From positions 186,001 to 250,000 of the forward strand of contig NZ_FYEA01000009.1 of assembly GCF_900187605.1 (NCBI RefSeq): a stretch of DNA of 64,000 nt, read 5' to 3'. This DNA comes from Pseudomonas sp. Irchel 3H7. Lineage in GTDB: Bacteria; Pseudomonadota; Gammaproteobacteria; Pseudomonadales; Pseudomonadaceae. The notes below the pieces were generated by a model that ran no database searches, had not been told where the DNA came from, and saw only the letters and a list, made by a program, of their open reading frames with translations. The position numbers and the translations under genes were made by a program. This document shows positions 36,823 to 44,980 of this stretch, piece after piece; positions within the stretch are counted from its first letter, which is position 1, and every line of letters begins with the position of its first letter.

Positions 36823-37712
36823 TGAATGCTCGATACCAGATTTTCCACGACACCTGTTATCACTACGACAGCCCGGTTTCCCTGGCGCAGCAACTGGCGC
36901 ACTTGTGGCCGCGGAAATGCGATTGGCAGCGTTGTACCGATCAGCAATTGCTGATCAGCCCGGATCCGACAGCGCGGCGCGATGAGCTGGATGTGTTTGG
37001 CAATCCGTTGACCCGACTGGCCTTCGAACGCCCGCACGACGAATTGCAGGTCAATGCACAACTCACGGTGGAAGTGCTGGCGCGGCCTGTGCTGGATTTC
37101 AATCAGTCGCCCGCCTGGGAGCTGACCCGCGATGCGCTGACCTACAGCAGCCAGCCGTTGTCCGCTGAGTTGCTCGAAGCCTGTCGCTACCGCTTCCAGT
37201 CACCGTACGTGCATTTGAAGCGCAGCTTCGTCGAGTTCTCTCAGAGTTGTTTCCCGCCGGGCCGACCGTTGCTGTTGGGCGTGCAGGACTTGATGCAGAA
37301 GATCTTCAGCGAGTTCACCTTCGATGCCGAAGCAACCCAAGTGGCGACCCCGCTGGTGGAAGTGCTGGAGCGGCGACGCGGGGTGTGTCAGGACTTCGCG
37401 CACTTGATGCTGGCGTGCGTGCGCTCGCGAGGGCTGGCGGCGCGCTACATCAGTGGTTATTTGCTGACGCAGCCGCCACCGGGGCAGCCACGTTTGATCG
37501 GCGCCGATGCATCGCATGCCTGGGTTTCAGTGTTTTGTCCGGTGCTGGGCTGGGTGGACTTTGATCCGACCAACAATGTGCAGCCGGCGCTGGAACACAT
37601 CACATTGGCGTGGGGGCGGGATTTCTCTGATGTGTCGCCGTTGCGTGGGGTGATCCTCGGTGGCGGCAATCACGACCCGGAAGTGCGCGTCACCGTAATG
37701 CCTCTGGATTAA
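36822..37712 (+). CDS. transglutaminase-like cysteine peptidase family protein
   Basis: The 296-residue product is a stand-alone bacterial transglutaminase-like protein with an N-terminal beta domain (1-100) and a core with the catalytic triad Cys189 (RRGVCQDFAH), His232 (DASHAWVS) and Asp248 (VDFDPTNN). Such proteins usually act as peptidases or amide-bond exchangers. It is coupled to the ATP-grasp gene by a one-base overlap and is the last gene of the cassette. It is about 25% the length of the DUF2126 fusion and similar to that protein's N-terminal part in domain layout. Confidence 0.92.
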   Translation: MNARYQIFHDTCYHYDSPVSLAQQLAHLWPRKCDWQRCTDQQLLISPDPTARRDELDVFGNPLTRLAFERPHDELQVNAQLTVEVLARPVLDFNQSPAWELTRDALTYSSQPLSAELLEACRYRFQSPYVHLKRSFVEFSQSCFPPGRPLLLGVQDLMQKIFSEFTFDAEATQVATPLVEVLERRRGVCQDFAHLMLACVRSRGLAARYISGYLLTQPPPGQPRLIGADASHAWVSVFCPVLGWVDFDPTNNVQPALEHITLAWGRDFSDVSPLRGVILGGGNHDPEVRVTVMPLD

Positions 37713-37724
37713 CGCCGATCAAAC

Positions 37725-37753
37725 TGTAGGAGTGAGCCTGCTCGCTCCCACAT
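37725..37753. repeat. degenerate single REP, family A
   Basis: A single hairpin-forming copy, TGTAGGAGTGAGCCTGCTCG then CTCCCACA, directly after the transglutaminase gene. The partner copy seen at other sites is missing. Confidence 0.7.
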
Positions 37754-37863
37754 GGGAATTTGGGTGTGCTTGGGAAGGGGGAGGGCTGTGAGGGCCAGCA
37801 GTGAAACTGCCAGCCCCGTCACAAATCCGCAGGGCCTGATTCGATCATCAAACCCGGTGGGGT

Positions 37864-38061
37864 TCAGGCGTCGGGCGCCTGATCTTTCGGTGTTTCAGTC
37901 GCATCGGTTGCATCAACATCATCTTGCGTCGCCACTTCACCGTCAGGGTTCAGTGCTGCTTCTTCAGCGGTTTGTTTCTTGCGCTGAAGCTTTTCCTCTT
38001 TCTTCTGTTCCTTTGCCAGGTCTCGTTGACGTTTGGCGAAGGAGTAATTGGGTTTGGCCAT
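37864..38061 (-). CDS. small basic/acidic hypothetical protein (65 aa)
   Basis: The 65-residue product starts MAKPNYSFAKRQRDLAKEQKK, is Lys/Arg/Glu-rich in its first half (probably one long helix) and Asp/Glu/Ala-rich in its second half. Small proteins of this kind are common in Pseudomonas, function unknown. ATG 38061 is chosen because AAGAGGA lies seven bases upstream; longer in-frame extensions lack a ribosome site. It follows the LOG gene on the same strand after 68 bases. Confidence 0.8.
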   Translation of the reverse strand: MAKPNYSFAKRQRDLAKEQKKEEKLQRKKQTAEEAALNPDGEVATQDDVDATDATETPKDQAPDA

Positions 38062-38129
38062 GGGCGATCCTCTTGGGTCGAAGGTGAGGTTGAGCGGCGC
38101 ATATTCTGCCCTGTATCGGTGCCTCGTGG

Positions 38130-38717
38130 TTAGCCGGGTTTTTGGTCGACCCACTTGGGCGTGATGGTCGGCTTCCAGTTATCCAGGGCATCGAGCAGTG
38201 TTTGCGGCGATTCGCTCACTTGCAGCATGTCACGGTGTGGCGCGCGAACGAAGCCTTCGCCGACGATATGGTCAAGAAAAGCGGTGAGTTTGCTGTAAAA
38301 GCCGTTCACTTCCAGCAGGCCCAGCGGCTTGCCGTGGTAGCCGAGCTGACCCCAGGTCCAGACTTCGAACAGCTCTTCCAGCGTGCCGAGACCGCCGGGC
38401 AGGGCGATAAACGCATCGCTGAGTTCAGCCATGCGCGCCTTGCGCGCATGCATGCCGTTGACCACTTCCAGGCGTGTCAGGCTTTTGTGGCCGATTTCCT
38501 TGTCCATCAGGCTCTGCGGGATGATGCCGATCACTTCGCCGCCAGCGGCCAGCGCCGCATCGGCAACAATGCCCATCAGACCCACAGCACCACCGCCGTA
38601 GACCAGGGTCAACTTGCGTTCAGCCAAGGCCCGGCCAAGGGCGATGGCGGCTTCGGTGTAAGCCGGATCAGTGCCCGCATTGGCACCGCAAAATACACAA
38701 ACGGATTTCAGAGACAT
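38130..38717 (-). CDS. LOG-family protein (putative cytokinin riboside 5'-monophosphate phosphoribohydrolase)
   Basis: The 195-residue product has the Rossmann-like fold of the LOG family, once annotated as lysine decarboxylase, with the signature PGGLGTLEE and the upstream RKARMAELSDAFIALPGG segment. LOG enzymes cleave ribose 5-phosphate from cytokinin or AMP-like nucleotides; which one this protein uses cannot be told from sequence. ATG 38717 is chosen for AGGAGG seven to eight bases upstream and the family start MSLKSVCVFCGAN. Confidence 0.93.
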   Translation of the reverse strand: MSLKSVCVFCGANAGTDPAYTEAAIALGRALAERKLTLVYGGGAVGLMGIVADAALAAGGEVIGIIPQSLMDKEIGHKSLTRLEVVNGMHARKARMAELSDAFIALPGGLGTLEELFEVWTWGQLGYHGKPLGLLEVNGFYSKLTAFLDHIVGEGFVRAPHRDMLQVSESPQTLLDALDNWKPTITPKWVDQKPG

Positions 38718-38775
38718 GCCTTCCTCCTGGGTCAATCCGTCACAGGGTAATGGCTGGCACGCCTCGATCCAAGGG

Positions 38776-38865
38776 CTAAACTTCGCGTTCCGGTGATTCA
38801 AAGGTACCGCTGGCGCCACAGGCGTATGCGGCCAGCAAACTGCACAACAGACCGTTAAAGAACAT
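38776..38865 (-). CDS. possible 29-residue hydrophobic peptide
   Basis: ATG 38865 opens a frame MFFNGLLCSLLAAYACGASG and ends with FESPEREV. It looks like a short signal-peptide-like or membrane peptide. GGAG lies about nine bases upstream, and the LOG gene lies 58 bases downstream. No homologue is known to me; it may be a leader peptide or chance. Confidence 0.3.
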   Translation of the reverse strand: MFFNGLLCSLLAAYACGASGTFESPEREV

Positions 38866-38958
38866 GACAGGCACTCCGTCTCAGTAGATGCGCCGATCAT
38901 AGGCCGGGCCCGGAATTCTGGCCGTTAGATTGTCTCGATGAGTGTCATAGCCTGAAAG

Positions 38959-38968
38959 TTGTATACAA
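38959..38968. promoter_or_regulatory. GntR-type palindrome TTGTATACAA
   Basis: A perfect 10-base palindrome of the kind bound by GntR-family regulators lies 90 bases before azurin and 94 bases beyond the possible peptide gene on the other strand. The regulator, if any, is not encoded next to it. Confidence 0.4.
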
Positions 38969-38971
38969 TTT

Positions 38972-38985
38972 TTGACTCAAGTCAT
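38972..38985 (+). promoter_or_regulatory. possible ANR/FNR-type site upstream of azu
   Basis: TTGAC-TCAA-GTCAT forms a dyad with the TTGAT-N4-ATCAA layout of ANR sites but deviates in both half-sites. Azurin genes in pseudomonads are known to respond to ANR, which supports the reading. Confidence 0.4.
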
Positions 38986-39057
38986 AGGAACTTGCGAAGA
39001 TTTCAGGCAGTCTTTCCACCATTCGTGTTTTTGTTAACCCTGCCTTGGAGATTCACC

Positions 39058-39504
39058 ATGTTTTCCAAAGTTGTTGCGGTATCCCTGCTGGCGCTGGCCA
39101 GCAGCCAATTGATGGCTGCCGAGTGCAAAACCACCGTTGACTCCACCGATCAGATGTCCTTCAACACCAAGGAAATCGTGATCGACAAGAGCTGCAAGAC
39201 TTTCACCGTTGAACTGACTCACTCCGGCAGCCTGCCGAAGAACGTCATGGGCCATAACCTGGTAATCAGCAAAGAAGCGGACATGCAGCCAATCGCCACT
39301 GATGGCCTGGCTGCTGGCATCGACAAAAACTACCTGAAAGATGGCGATGCTCGCGTGATCGCGCACACCAAAATCATCGGTGCCAAGGAAACTGACTCGG
39401 TAACCTTCGACGTGTCGAAGCTGGCCGGCACTGATAAATACGGCTTCTTCTGCTCGTTCCCAGGCCACATCTCGATGATGAAAGGCACCATTACTGTCAA
39501 GTAA
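39058..39504 (+). CDS. azu: azurin (periplasmic blue copper protein)
   Basis: Azurin is a soluble type I copper electron carrier of the periplasm. The 148-residue precursor has a 20-residue signal peptide ending LMA, giving a mature start AECKTTVDS. After removing it, the copper ligands fall at the standard places: His46, Cys112 (FFCSFPGH), His117 and Met121, and the disulphide cysteines at 3 and 26. Everything needed for copper binding is intact. ATG 39058 is chosen because it starts the signal peptide; a TTGGAG site lies seven bases upstream. A REP pair and a terminator follow. Confidence 0.98.
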   Translation: MFSKVVAVSLLALASSQLMAAECKTTVDSTDQMSFNTKEIVIDKSCKTFTVELTHSGSLPKNVMGHNLVISKEADMQPIATDGLAAGIDKNYLKDGDARVIAHTKIIGAKETDSVTFDVSKLAGTDKYGFFCSFPGHISMMKGTITVK

Positions 39505-39527
39505 GCCGGTCAACCGCGTCATCGTTC

Positions 39528-39591
39528 TTCGCGAGCAGGCTCGCTCCCACAGGTTTGCGCCATCAATGTGGGAGCGAGCCTGCTCGCGAAG
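39528..39591. repeat. REP-type inverted pair, family A
   Basis: Two opposed copies of TTCGCGAGCAGGCTCGCTCC around a short spacer, between azu and the convergent nadE. This is the most regular pair of the family in the window. Confidence 0.92.
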
Positions 39592-39626
39592 GGGCCATTC
39601 GCATCAATGAAAGCAATGGCCAAAGA

Positions 39627-39662
39627 AAAGCCCGCTGAGGATCACTCCTCAGCGGGCTTTTT
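39627..39662. terminator. bidirectional terminator between azu and nadE
   Basis: A 15-bp stem (AAAAGCCCGCTGAGG / CCTCAGCGGGCTTTT) with a six-base loop has an A run on one side and a T run on the other, so it can end transcription from both convergent genes. Confidence 0.9.
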
Positions 39663-39676
39663 CATTCCGTCAGCGC

Positions 39677-40504
39677 TTAAGGCGCAAACGGCATCATGCG
39701 TTTGTGATGAGTCTTGTTGTAGGTCGCGACGATGATGTCGAACGCTTCTTGACGCACCGGCTCACCGTGCAGGAACGCATCGATCTCGGCATAGGTCACG
39801 CCGTGCGATGCTTCATCCGGTTTGCCTGGCGACAGATCTTCCAGATCCGCCGTTGGCACTTTCTCGACCAGCGACTCCGGCGCGCCAAAGCTGCGGGCAA
39901 TCGCGCGAACCTGATTCTTCACCAGACCGCTGAGCGGTGCCAGATCGCAGGCGCCGTCACCAAACTTGGTGAAGAAACCCATCACCGCTTCCGCCGCGTG
40001 ATCGGTGCCGATTACCAACCCGTGCGCCGCGCCGGCGATGGTGTACTGCGCGACCATGCGCATGCGCGCCTTGGTGTTGCCCAATACGAAGTCCACCGAC
40101 ACCGCGTGCTTGCCTTCAAACGCCGCCACTTCACTGGCCAGCGATTTCACCGCTGGGCCGATGTTGACCGTGTGACGTTCGTCCGGGGCGATGAAATCCA
40201 CCGAGGCTTGGGCGTCGTGCTCGTCGAACTGGGTTTCGTACGGCAGGCGCACGGCGATGAATTTGTAGCTGTTGTCGCCGGTCTGGTCGCGCAGCTCACG
40301 CATCGCCCGCTGGGCCAACAGGCCGGCGGTCAGCGAGTCGACGCCGCCGCTGATGCCCAGCACCAGTGTCTTGAGCCCGGAATTGACCAGACAATCCTGA
40401 ATAAAGGTAATGCGCCGGGCGACTTCGGCCTGCAGGGCCTGGTAGTCGGCGAACGGCGGTTGCACCTTGAGCTGTTCAGCAATCTCACGCTGTACGGCTT
40501 GCAT
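39677..40504 (-). CDS. nadE: ammonia-dependent NAD+ synthetase NadE
   Basis: NadE turns deamido-NAD+ into NAD+ using ATP and ammonia, the last step of NAD synthesis. The 275-residue product is the short, glutaminase-free form. It has the PP-loop SGGVDS near residue 53 and the GTDHAAEAVMGFFTKFGDG segment. Its ATG lies four bases after the pncB stop, so the pair is a salvage-to-synthesis operon: pncB makes the nicotinate mononucleotide that feeds NadE through NadD. Confidence 0.97.
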   Translation of the reverse strand: MQAVQREIAEQLKVQPPFADYQALQAEVARRITFIQDCLVNSGLKTLVLGISGGVDSLTAGLLAQRAMRELRDQTGDNSYKFIAVRLPYETQFDEHDAQASVDFIAPDERHTVNIGPAVKSLASEVAAFEGKHAVSVDFVLGNTKARMRMVAQYTIAGAAHGLVIGTDHAAEAVMGFFTKFGDGACDLAPLSGLVKNQVRAIARSFGAPESLVEKVPTADLEDLSPGKPDEASHGVTYAEIDAFLHGEPVRQEAFDIIVATYNKTHHKRMMPFAP

Positions 40505-40508
40505 GAAT

Positions 40509-41732
40509 TCACTCCTTGCTAGATAGACTGGAATCGGCAGGAACCTGGAAAACGTGTCGCAAATAAGCGACGAAATTCGGGTCTTTGCAGTGGGACTTGC
40601 CTGGCTCGTCGGAGATCTTCGCCACCGGTTGGCCGTTGCAGGCGGTCATTTTAAGCACGATGCTCATCGGTTCGACACCCGGAATGTCACAGGTGAGGTT
40701 GGTGCCGATGCCGAAGCTGACATTGATCCGGCCGTGCAGGGCGCGGAAGATCTCCAGCGACTTGGGCAGGGTCAGGCTGTCGGAGAACACCAGGGTCTTG
40801 CTCATCGGGTCGATGCCGAGCTTGTGATAGTGCGCAATGCATTTTTCGCCCCACACCACAGGATCGCCGGAGTCATGGCGCAGGCCGTCAAACAGCTTGG
40901 CGAAGAACAGGTCGAAGTCGCCGAGAAATGCATCGGTGGTGATGCAATCGGTGAGCGCGATCCCCAGCAGGCCACGGTATTCGCGGACCCAGCAATCGAG
41001 CGCGGCGATCTGGCTGTCGATCAGCCGTGGGCCGAGTTGCTGGTGCGCCATGATCCATTCGTGGGCCATGGTGCCCAGCGGTTTCATGTCCAGTTCTCGC
41101 GACAGATGCACGTTACTGGTGCCGACAAAACGGCCGGGGAAGTCGTGCTTGAGCACGTTCACCACTTCTGCCTGCACGCCGAACGAAAAGCGCCGGCGGG
41201 TGCCGAAGTCGGCGACCTGCAGCTGCGATAACTCGTCGGCCGAGGCGTTGGCGGTCAGCCAGTCGAACTTGCGATAGAGCTGTTCGCGCGCTTGTTCAAG
41301 CACGGTTTCGCGGTAGCGATAGCGATTGCGCACTTCGCTGACGATCGCCAGCAACGGCACTTCGTAGAGAATCACATGCAGCCACGGCCCGCGCAGACGG
41401 ATGAACAGTTCGCCGTTCTCGATACCGGTGTGCAGATAGCGCAGGTTGAAGCGGAACAATCCGAGAAAACGCAGGAAATCCGGTTTGAGGAAGCTGATCC
41501 GCTCAAGGAAACTCAGTTGATCGGCGCTCAGGCTCAGTTCGGCCAGACGCTCGATCTGAAAACGGATCTCGGCCAGATACGGGCGCAGATCTTCGCTATT
41601 ACGGCAACGAAACTCCCATTCGACTTCGACGTTGGGGTAGTTGTGCAGCACCGCCTGCATCATCGTCAGTTTGTAGAAGTCGGTGTCGAGCAGGTTCTGC
41701 ACGATGCGATCGGCAAACACGCTCTCGCTCAT
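40509..41732 (-). CDS. pncB: nicotinate phosphoribosyltransferase PncB
   Basis: PncB makes nicotinate mononucleotide from nicotinate and PRPP with ATP help, the key step of pyridine salvage. The 407-residue product has the N-terminal LLDTDFYKLTM motif, the FGTRRRFS substrate loop near residues 176-183 and His224 in GTMAHEWIM, the position of the phosphorylated histidine in this family. ATG 41732 (MSESVFADRIVQNLLDTDFY) is preferred to the longer upstream frame since GGAGA lies close upstream. nadE follows after four bases. Confidence 0.96.
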   Translation of the reverse strand: MSESVFADRIVQNLLDTDFYKLTMMQAVLHNYPNVEVEWEFRCRNSEDLRPYLAEIRFQIERLAELSLSADQLSFLERISFLKPDFLRFLGLFRFNLRYLHTGIENGELFIRLRGPWLHVILYEVPLLAIVSEVRNRYRYRETVLEQAREQLYRKFDWLTANASADELSQLQVADFGTRRRFSFGVQAEVVNVLKHDFPGRFVGTSNVHLSRELDMKPLGTMAHEWIMAHQQLGPRLIDSQIAALDCWVREYRGLLGIALTDCITTDAFLGDFDLFFAKLFDGLRHDSGDPVVWGEKCIAHYHKLGIDPMSKTLVFSDSLTLPKSLEIFRALHGRINVSFGIGTNLTCDIPGVEPMSIVLKMTACNGQPVAKISDEPGKSHCKDPNFVAYLRHVFQVPADSSLSSKE

Positions 41733-41782
41733 AACGGGGTCTCCAGGTGCGCCGCGCCTGTGCGCGGTCTCAAACAATGGCG

Positions 41783-42037
41783 CTAGTGGCGCATATCAGC
41801 GGTGGGGATTGCCAGTGCTTTTTTGATTTCAGGTGAAAGATCCGCTGAGGCCATACACCTTAGCCCGCAAAAATTGTTCATTTTCGGTTGTACCTCAAGT
41901 GCGGCGTGAAGCACTTGTTCAAGACAGTCCCAGCTCTTTATATACTCGGCGAGCAGAGAGTGTCTTGGTATCAGCTTGGTTTCAACTGCTTTAATCATGG
42001 CCGCTCTTATCATTTCGTTGGTTGCAATTTTATACAT
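41783..42037 (-). CDS. hypothetical protein (84 aa) overlapping the next gene
   Basis: Not recognised. The 84-residue product (MYKIATNEMIRAAMIKAVETK) looks alpha-helical and has four cysteines at scattered places. ATG 42037 lies inside the end of the preceding gene on the same strand, so the two overlap by eight bases and are probably translationally coupled. The region is richer in A and T than its neighbours. A longer frame exists upstream but would overlap the other gene widely. Confidence 0.6.
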   Translation of the reverse strand: MYKIATNEMIRAAMIKAVETKLIPRHSLLAEYIKSWDCLEQVLHAALEVQPKMNNFCGLRCMASADLSPEIKKALAIPTADMRH

Positions 42038-42299
42038 GGATGAAGCTTCCCTTGAAGGAGATCTGTTCCAGCGTATCAACACCATCCTGAAGTAATACAT
42101 AGGCAGGCAGTATTAGTCGATAGAAGTCAGAGTCGTTGGTTCCTTTAATAGTGACTGAGGTGAACGTCTCCAGGAGACTGGCGGCCGCGCGGATTCTGAA
42201 GCAGGCGTCTTCAAATAACTGATCAGGTGCGGCATGCGAGTCTATAAAGAAGGTGGGAATGTTGGTTGCGTTTGCTTTGAGCGGATGAAATCGATTCAT
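42030..42299 (-). CDS. hypothetical protein (89 aa), DUF3077/DUF6124-like layout
   Basis: The 89-residue product (MNRFHPLKANATNIPTFF) has the layout of small Pseudomonas proteins such as DUF3077 and DUF6124: a short N-terminal strand, then an acidic helix with a run of Ala/Ser (DACFRIRAAASLLETF) and a second helix near the end. I did not confirm membership. The stop codon overlaps the next start. Only a weak AGAG ribosome site precedes it. Confidence 0.6.
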   Translation of the reverse strand: MNRFHPLKANATNIPTFFIDSHAAPDQLFEDACFRIRAAASLLETFTSVTIKGTNDSDFYRLILPAYVLLQDGVDTLEQISFKGSFIHV

Positions 42300-42390
42300 G
42301 GGATAAGCTCTTTCAGATTGTTTTAGACGTGACAGGTCGAGGAACCTAATATTATTTTAGTTCGATGGTTGGATTTATTGGTTTGCCTTC

Positions 42391-42423
42391 TGCAGAGCCA
42401 TTACTTGGTTTAATGGCTCTGCA
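42391..42423. terminator. hairpin after the AGCS symporter gene
   Basis: A perfect 13-bp stem (TGCAGAGCCATTA / TAATGGCTCTGCA) with a seven-base loop lies 10 bases beyond the symporter stop. There is no good T run on the minus strand, so the terminator call is moderate. Confidence 0.5.
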
Positions 42424-42433
42424 TCTGTTCTAT

Positions 42434-43900
42434 CTAAGCCTGAGCAATCTGTTTGCTGATTCCCGGGGGGGCAGAGGGCTCGCCAAGTTTCATTGTGCTT
42501 GAGCGGCAAGCTAACGGTGGCCACGCCACAGGATCAAGATCCAGATCAAGAAATAATTTTGAATCGAAAATGGGTGTCTCGACTCCGGCGCGGCGTTGGT
42601 CATCGTAATCACGCAAGATGCGCAGGCATATCTTGAAAAGCAGGGCCATCGTTATCAGGTTGACGAGTGCCAGTAACGTCATGGTGATATCTGCAAAAGC
42701 CAAAACAGTGGAAAGATCTTCTATCGATCCCCAGAATACTAGAGTCAACACTAGCGCACGATAGAGAATCAGCACTTTACGCGGTTCGTCAAACATGAAG
42801 CGCAAACTGTTTTCTCCCAAGTAGTAGTTGTAAAGCATCGCCGTGAATACAAACAACGCAAGTACCACGCTGATAAACATCCGCCCCCATTCTCCTACAA
42901 CGGCTGCCAACGAGTTTTGTGCCAGAGCGATCCCGTCACCTTCAAGGCCCTGAGTGTAGAAACCGGACAGCAAAATCATTAGTGCAGTGCATGTGCAGAT
43001 TACGAATGTATCGATGAAAACACTCAGTGCTTGTACGACGCCCTGTGCAACCGGATGACTGACCTTCGCTACTGACGCAACGTTGGGAGCGCTACCCAGT
43101 CCTGCTTCGTTGGAAAATACCCCGCGTCTGACACCCATGATAATTGCACTTCCAATCAAACCGCCAAGCGCCTGATCCAGACCGAGTGCGCTTTTGATAA
43201 TGGTCACTAGCATTGTCGGAACTTGATCGAACTGCAGAATCAACACGTAGCCCGTCACGCCGATATAGGCGAGGACCTTGATAGGAACCAAAAGGTCGGC
43301 TACTGCTGCTATGCGCTTTATGCCGCCGATGAGGACGACTCCCAGCATCAAGGAAAGTGCGAGTCCTGACCACATGGGGGGCAGACCAAACGCATCCTTT
43401 AGCGAGTGAGATACTGCATGGGACTCGAGTCCATTGATTGCAAAGCCGAAGGTCACCAGCATTAATACAGCCGCTATTATCCCGAGCCAGCGTTTACCCA
43501 GACCGTGCTGGATGTACCAACACGGACCCCCTCGATAGAGACCGTTTTCGTCGTTGCGTTTATAGAGCTGGCCCAGCGTGCATTCGAAGAGGCTGCTTGA
43601 CATACCCAAAAGTGCGGTCATCCACATCCAGAATACGGCGCCGGGCCCACCCATGCTGACGGCAATCCCGACCCCAACGATATTGCCGGTGCCCACGCGT
43701 CCGGCAAGACTGAGTGTGAGTGCCTGAAATGAACTCAATTGATGACTGCCTGCGCGCCAACTTCCGTGTAAAACACCGAACATGTGGCGGAAATATCTAA
43801 TCTGGACAAATCCCGATCGGATAGTGAAATAGCTTCCCAATCCAAGAACTAAAGGTATTAATACCTTGCCCGACAAAAAATCGTTGATGACGTCTAGCAT
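42434..43900 (-). CDS. AGCS-family sodium:alanine/glycine symporter
   Basis: The 488-residue product has about eleven membrane helices and the AGCS family blocks: GRVGTGNIVGVG near residues 68-79, GGPGAVFWMW, and RRGVFSNEAGLGSAP in the middle. These proteins import alanine or glycine with sodium. The ATG at 43900 has AAGGAG seven to eight bases upstream. The gene is divergent from an HTH regulator with a 174-base shared intergenic region, which suggests local control. It is AT-richer than neighbouring genes. Confidence 0.92.
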   Translation of the reverse strand: MLDVINDFLSGKVLIPLVLGLGSYFTIRSGFVQIRYFRHMFGVLHGSWRAGSHQLSSFQALTLSLAGRVGTGNIVGVGIAVSMGGPGAVFWMWMTALLGMSSSLFECTLGQLYKRNDENGLYRGGPCWYIQHGLGKRWLGIIAAVLMLVTFGFAINGLESHAVSHSLKDAFGLPPMWSGLALSLMLGVVLIGGIKRIAAVADLLVPIKVLAYIGVTGYVLILQFDQVPTMLVTIIKSALGLDQALGGLIGSAIIMGVRRGVFSNEAGLGSAPNVASVAKVSHPVAQGVVQALSVFIDTFVICTCTALMILLSGFYTQGLEGDGIALAQNSLAAVVGEWGRMFISVVLALFVFTAMLYNYYLGENSLRFMFDEPRKVLILYRALVLTLVFWGSIEDLSTVLAFADITMTLLALVNLITMALLFKICLRILRDYDDQRRAGVETPIFDSKLFLDLDLDPVAWPPLACRSSTMKLGEPSAPPGISKQIAQA

Positions 43901-44074
43901 TCAAAGCTCCTTGCTATATAGAGTGCTGGCGAATTAATGGTGTCGTCAGTCCTGAAGGCTTTCAGGTGTCGTAATATCCAGCCATATTTCATCCGGCGCA
44001 ATTTCGCAAGTTGCTTAAAAGTGATGCGATTTGCTGCTATGGTTGCCTCTTCTTGATTTTTGTTGGATTACTGT

Positions 44075-44884
44075 ATGTGTGAGTTTCTTCCGGCAAACTT
44101 GAGACTGCTGTGCAGTCACTACCGATCTGTCGCGGAGGTTTGTAGGAAAGTTCGCATTAATCGTGGGCAATTCAATAAGTACCTTTGTGGGAAAAGCGTT
44201 CCGACACCTTTTAATCTCAAACGAATCTGCGACTTCTTTGGTGTGGAGGAGTTTGAGATTGGACTTCCAACGGAGCAATTCATCAACCTGATTGGCGTGA
44301 AAGCTCATAAGAACCCAGCCTTGGGCGAGGTAACTGCGCCACAGATAATGCATGAGCATCTGCGTCAGAAGTCTTCAGCGGAACTGAAAGCCCACATCGG
44401 TTATTACTACGAGTATTACCACGCAATGACTGACCCCGGCTCCATTCTGTGTTCGCTCGTGCATGTACGGGGGGAGGGGGATGACGTCGTCTACGAGAGA
44501 AACGAGCGCTTACAGATAGCCGGGGCTAGGGAAGATTTTGAACGGTATCAATATCTGGGTGTTGCTTATTACCTGCGTGATCGCTTGTTTTTCATCGATT
44601 ATGAGTCGCTTACCTCCAACGAAATCAGCCAGACCATTCTCATCCCAAGTTTCAAAAGCTGTATTACACGGCTCAATGGTTTGAAAATAGGGGTTTCAGC
44701 GGCGGATCATCGTGCTCCTGCGTGCTCGAGGGTTGTCTGGGAATATCTCGGGCAGGAAATCAATCGCGTCGATGCGTATCGACGCGTTCGGTTGTACAAG
44801 CCTGATGATTGCGCTATCGATGATGATCTGCGCGCGCGTCTGGCTCAGGCTCAGGTTGTCGAGGGCCTGTTTGTTATCGCCTGA
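44075..44884 (+). CDS. helix-turn-helix (XRE-like) transcriptional regulator
   Basis: The 269-residue product has an N-terminal Cro/XRE-like helix-turn-helix at about 8-55 (NLRLLCSHYRSVAEVCRKV, then NRGQFNKYLCGKSVPTPFN) and a long C-terminal domain with Tyr/Phe-rich strands of unknown ligand. It is probably the regulator of the divergent symporter gene. ATG 44075 (MCEFLPANLRLL) is chosen over a TTG at 44060, with only a weak TTGGA ribosome site. Codon use and AT content resemble the symporter rather than the core genes. Confidence 0.8.
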   Translation: MCEFLPANLRLLCSHYRSVAEVCRKVRINRGQFNKYLCGKSVPTPFNLKRICDFFGVEEFEIGLPTEQFINLIGVKAHKNPALGEVTAPQIMHEHLRQKSSAELKAHIGYYYEYYHAMTDPGSILCSLVHVRGEGDDVVYERNERLQIAGAREDFERYQYLGVAYYLRDRLFFIDYESLTSNEISQTILIPSFKSCITRLNGLKIGVSAADHRAPACSRVVWEYLGQEINRVDAYRRVRLYKPDDCAIDDDLRARLAQAQVVEGLFVIA

Positions 44885-44896
44885 CAGAACTCATAG

Positions 44897-44970
44897 CAGG
44901 CTGCGATCTTTTGATGTCGGCCTTTTAAGATCAAAGGATCGCAGCCTTGTTGCACTCGACATCTCCTACA
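44897..44970. repeat. inverted repeat, family B (worn copy)
   Basis: The inner arms GGCTGCGATCTTTTGATG and AAAGGATCGCAGCC pair, while the left outer arm is worn away; the right end still reads CTCCTACA. Related to 12551 and 54593. Confidence 0.75.
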
Positions 44971-44980
44971 GGGCGATCGG

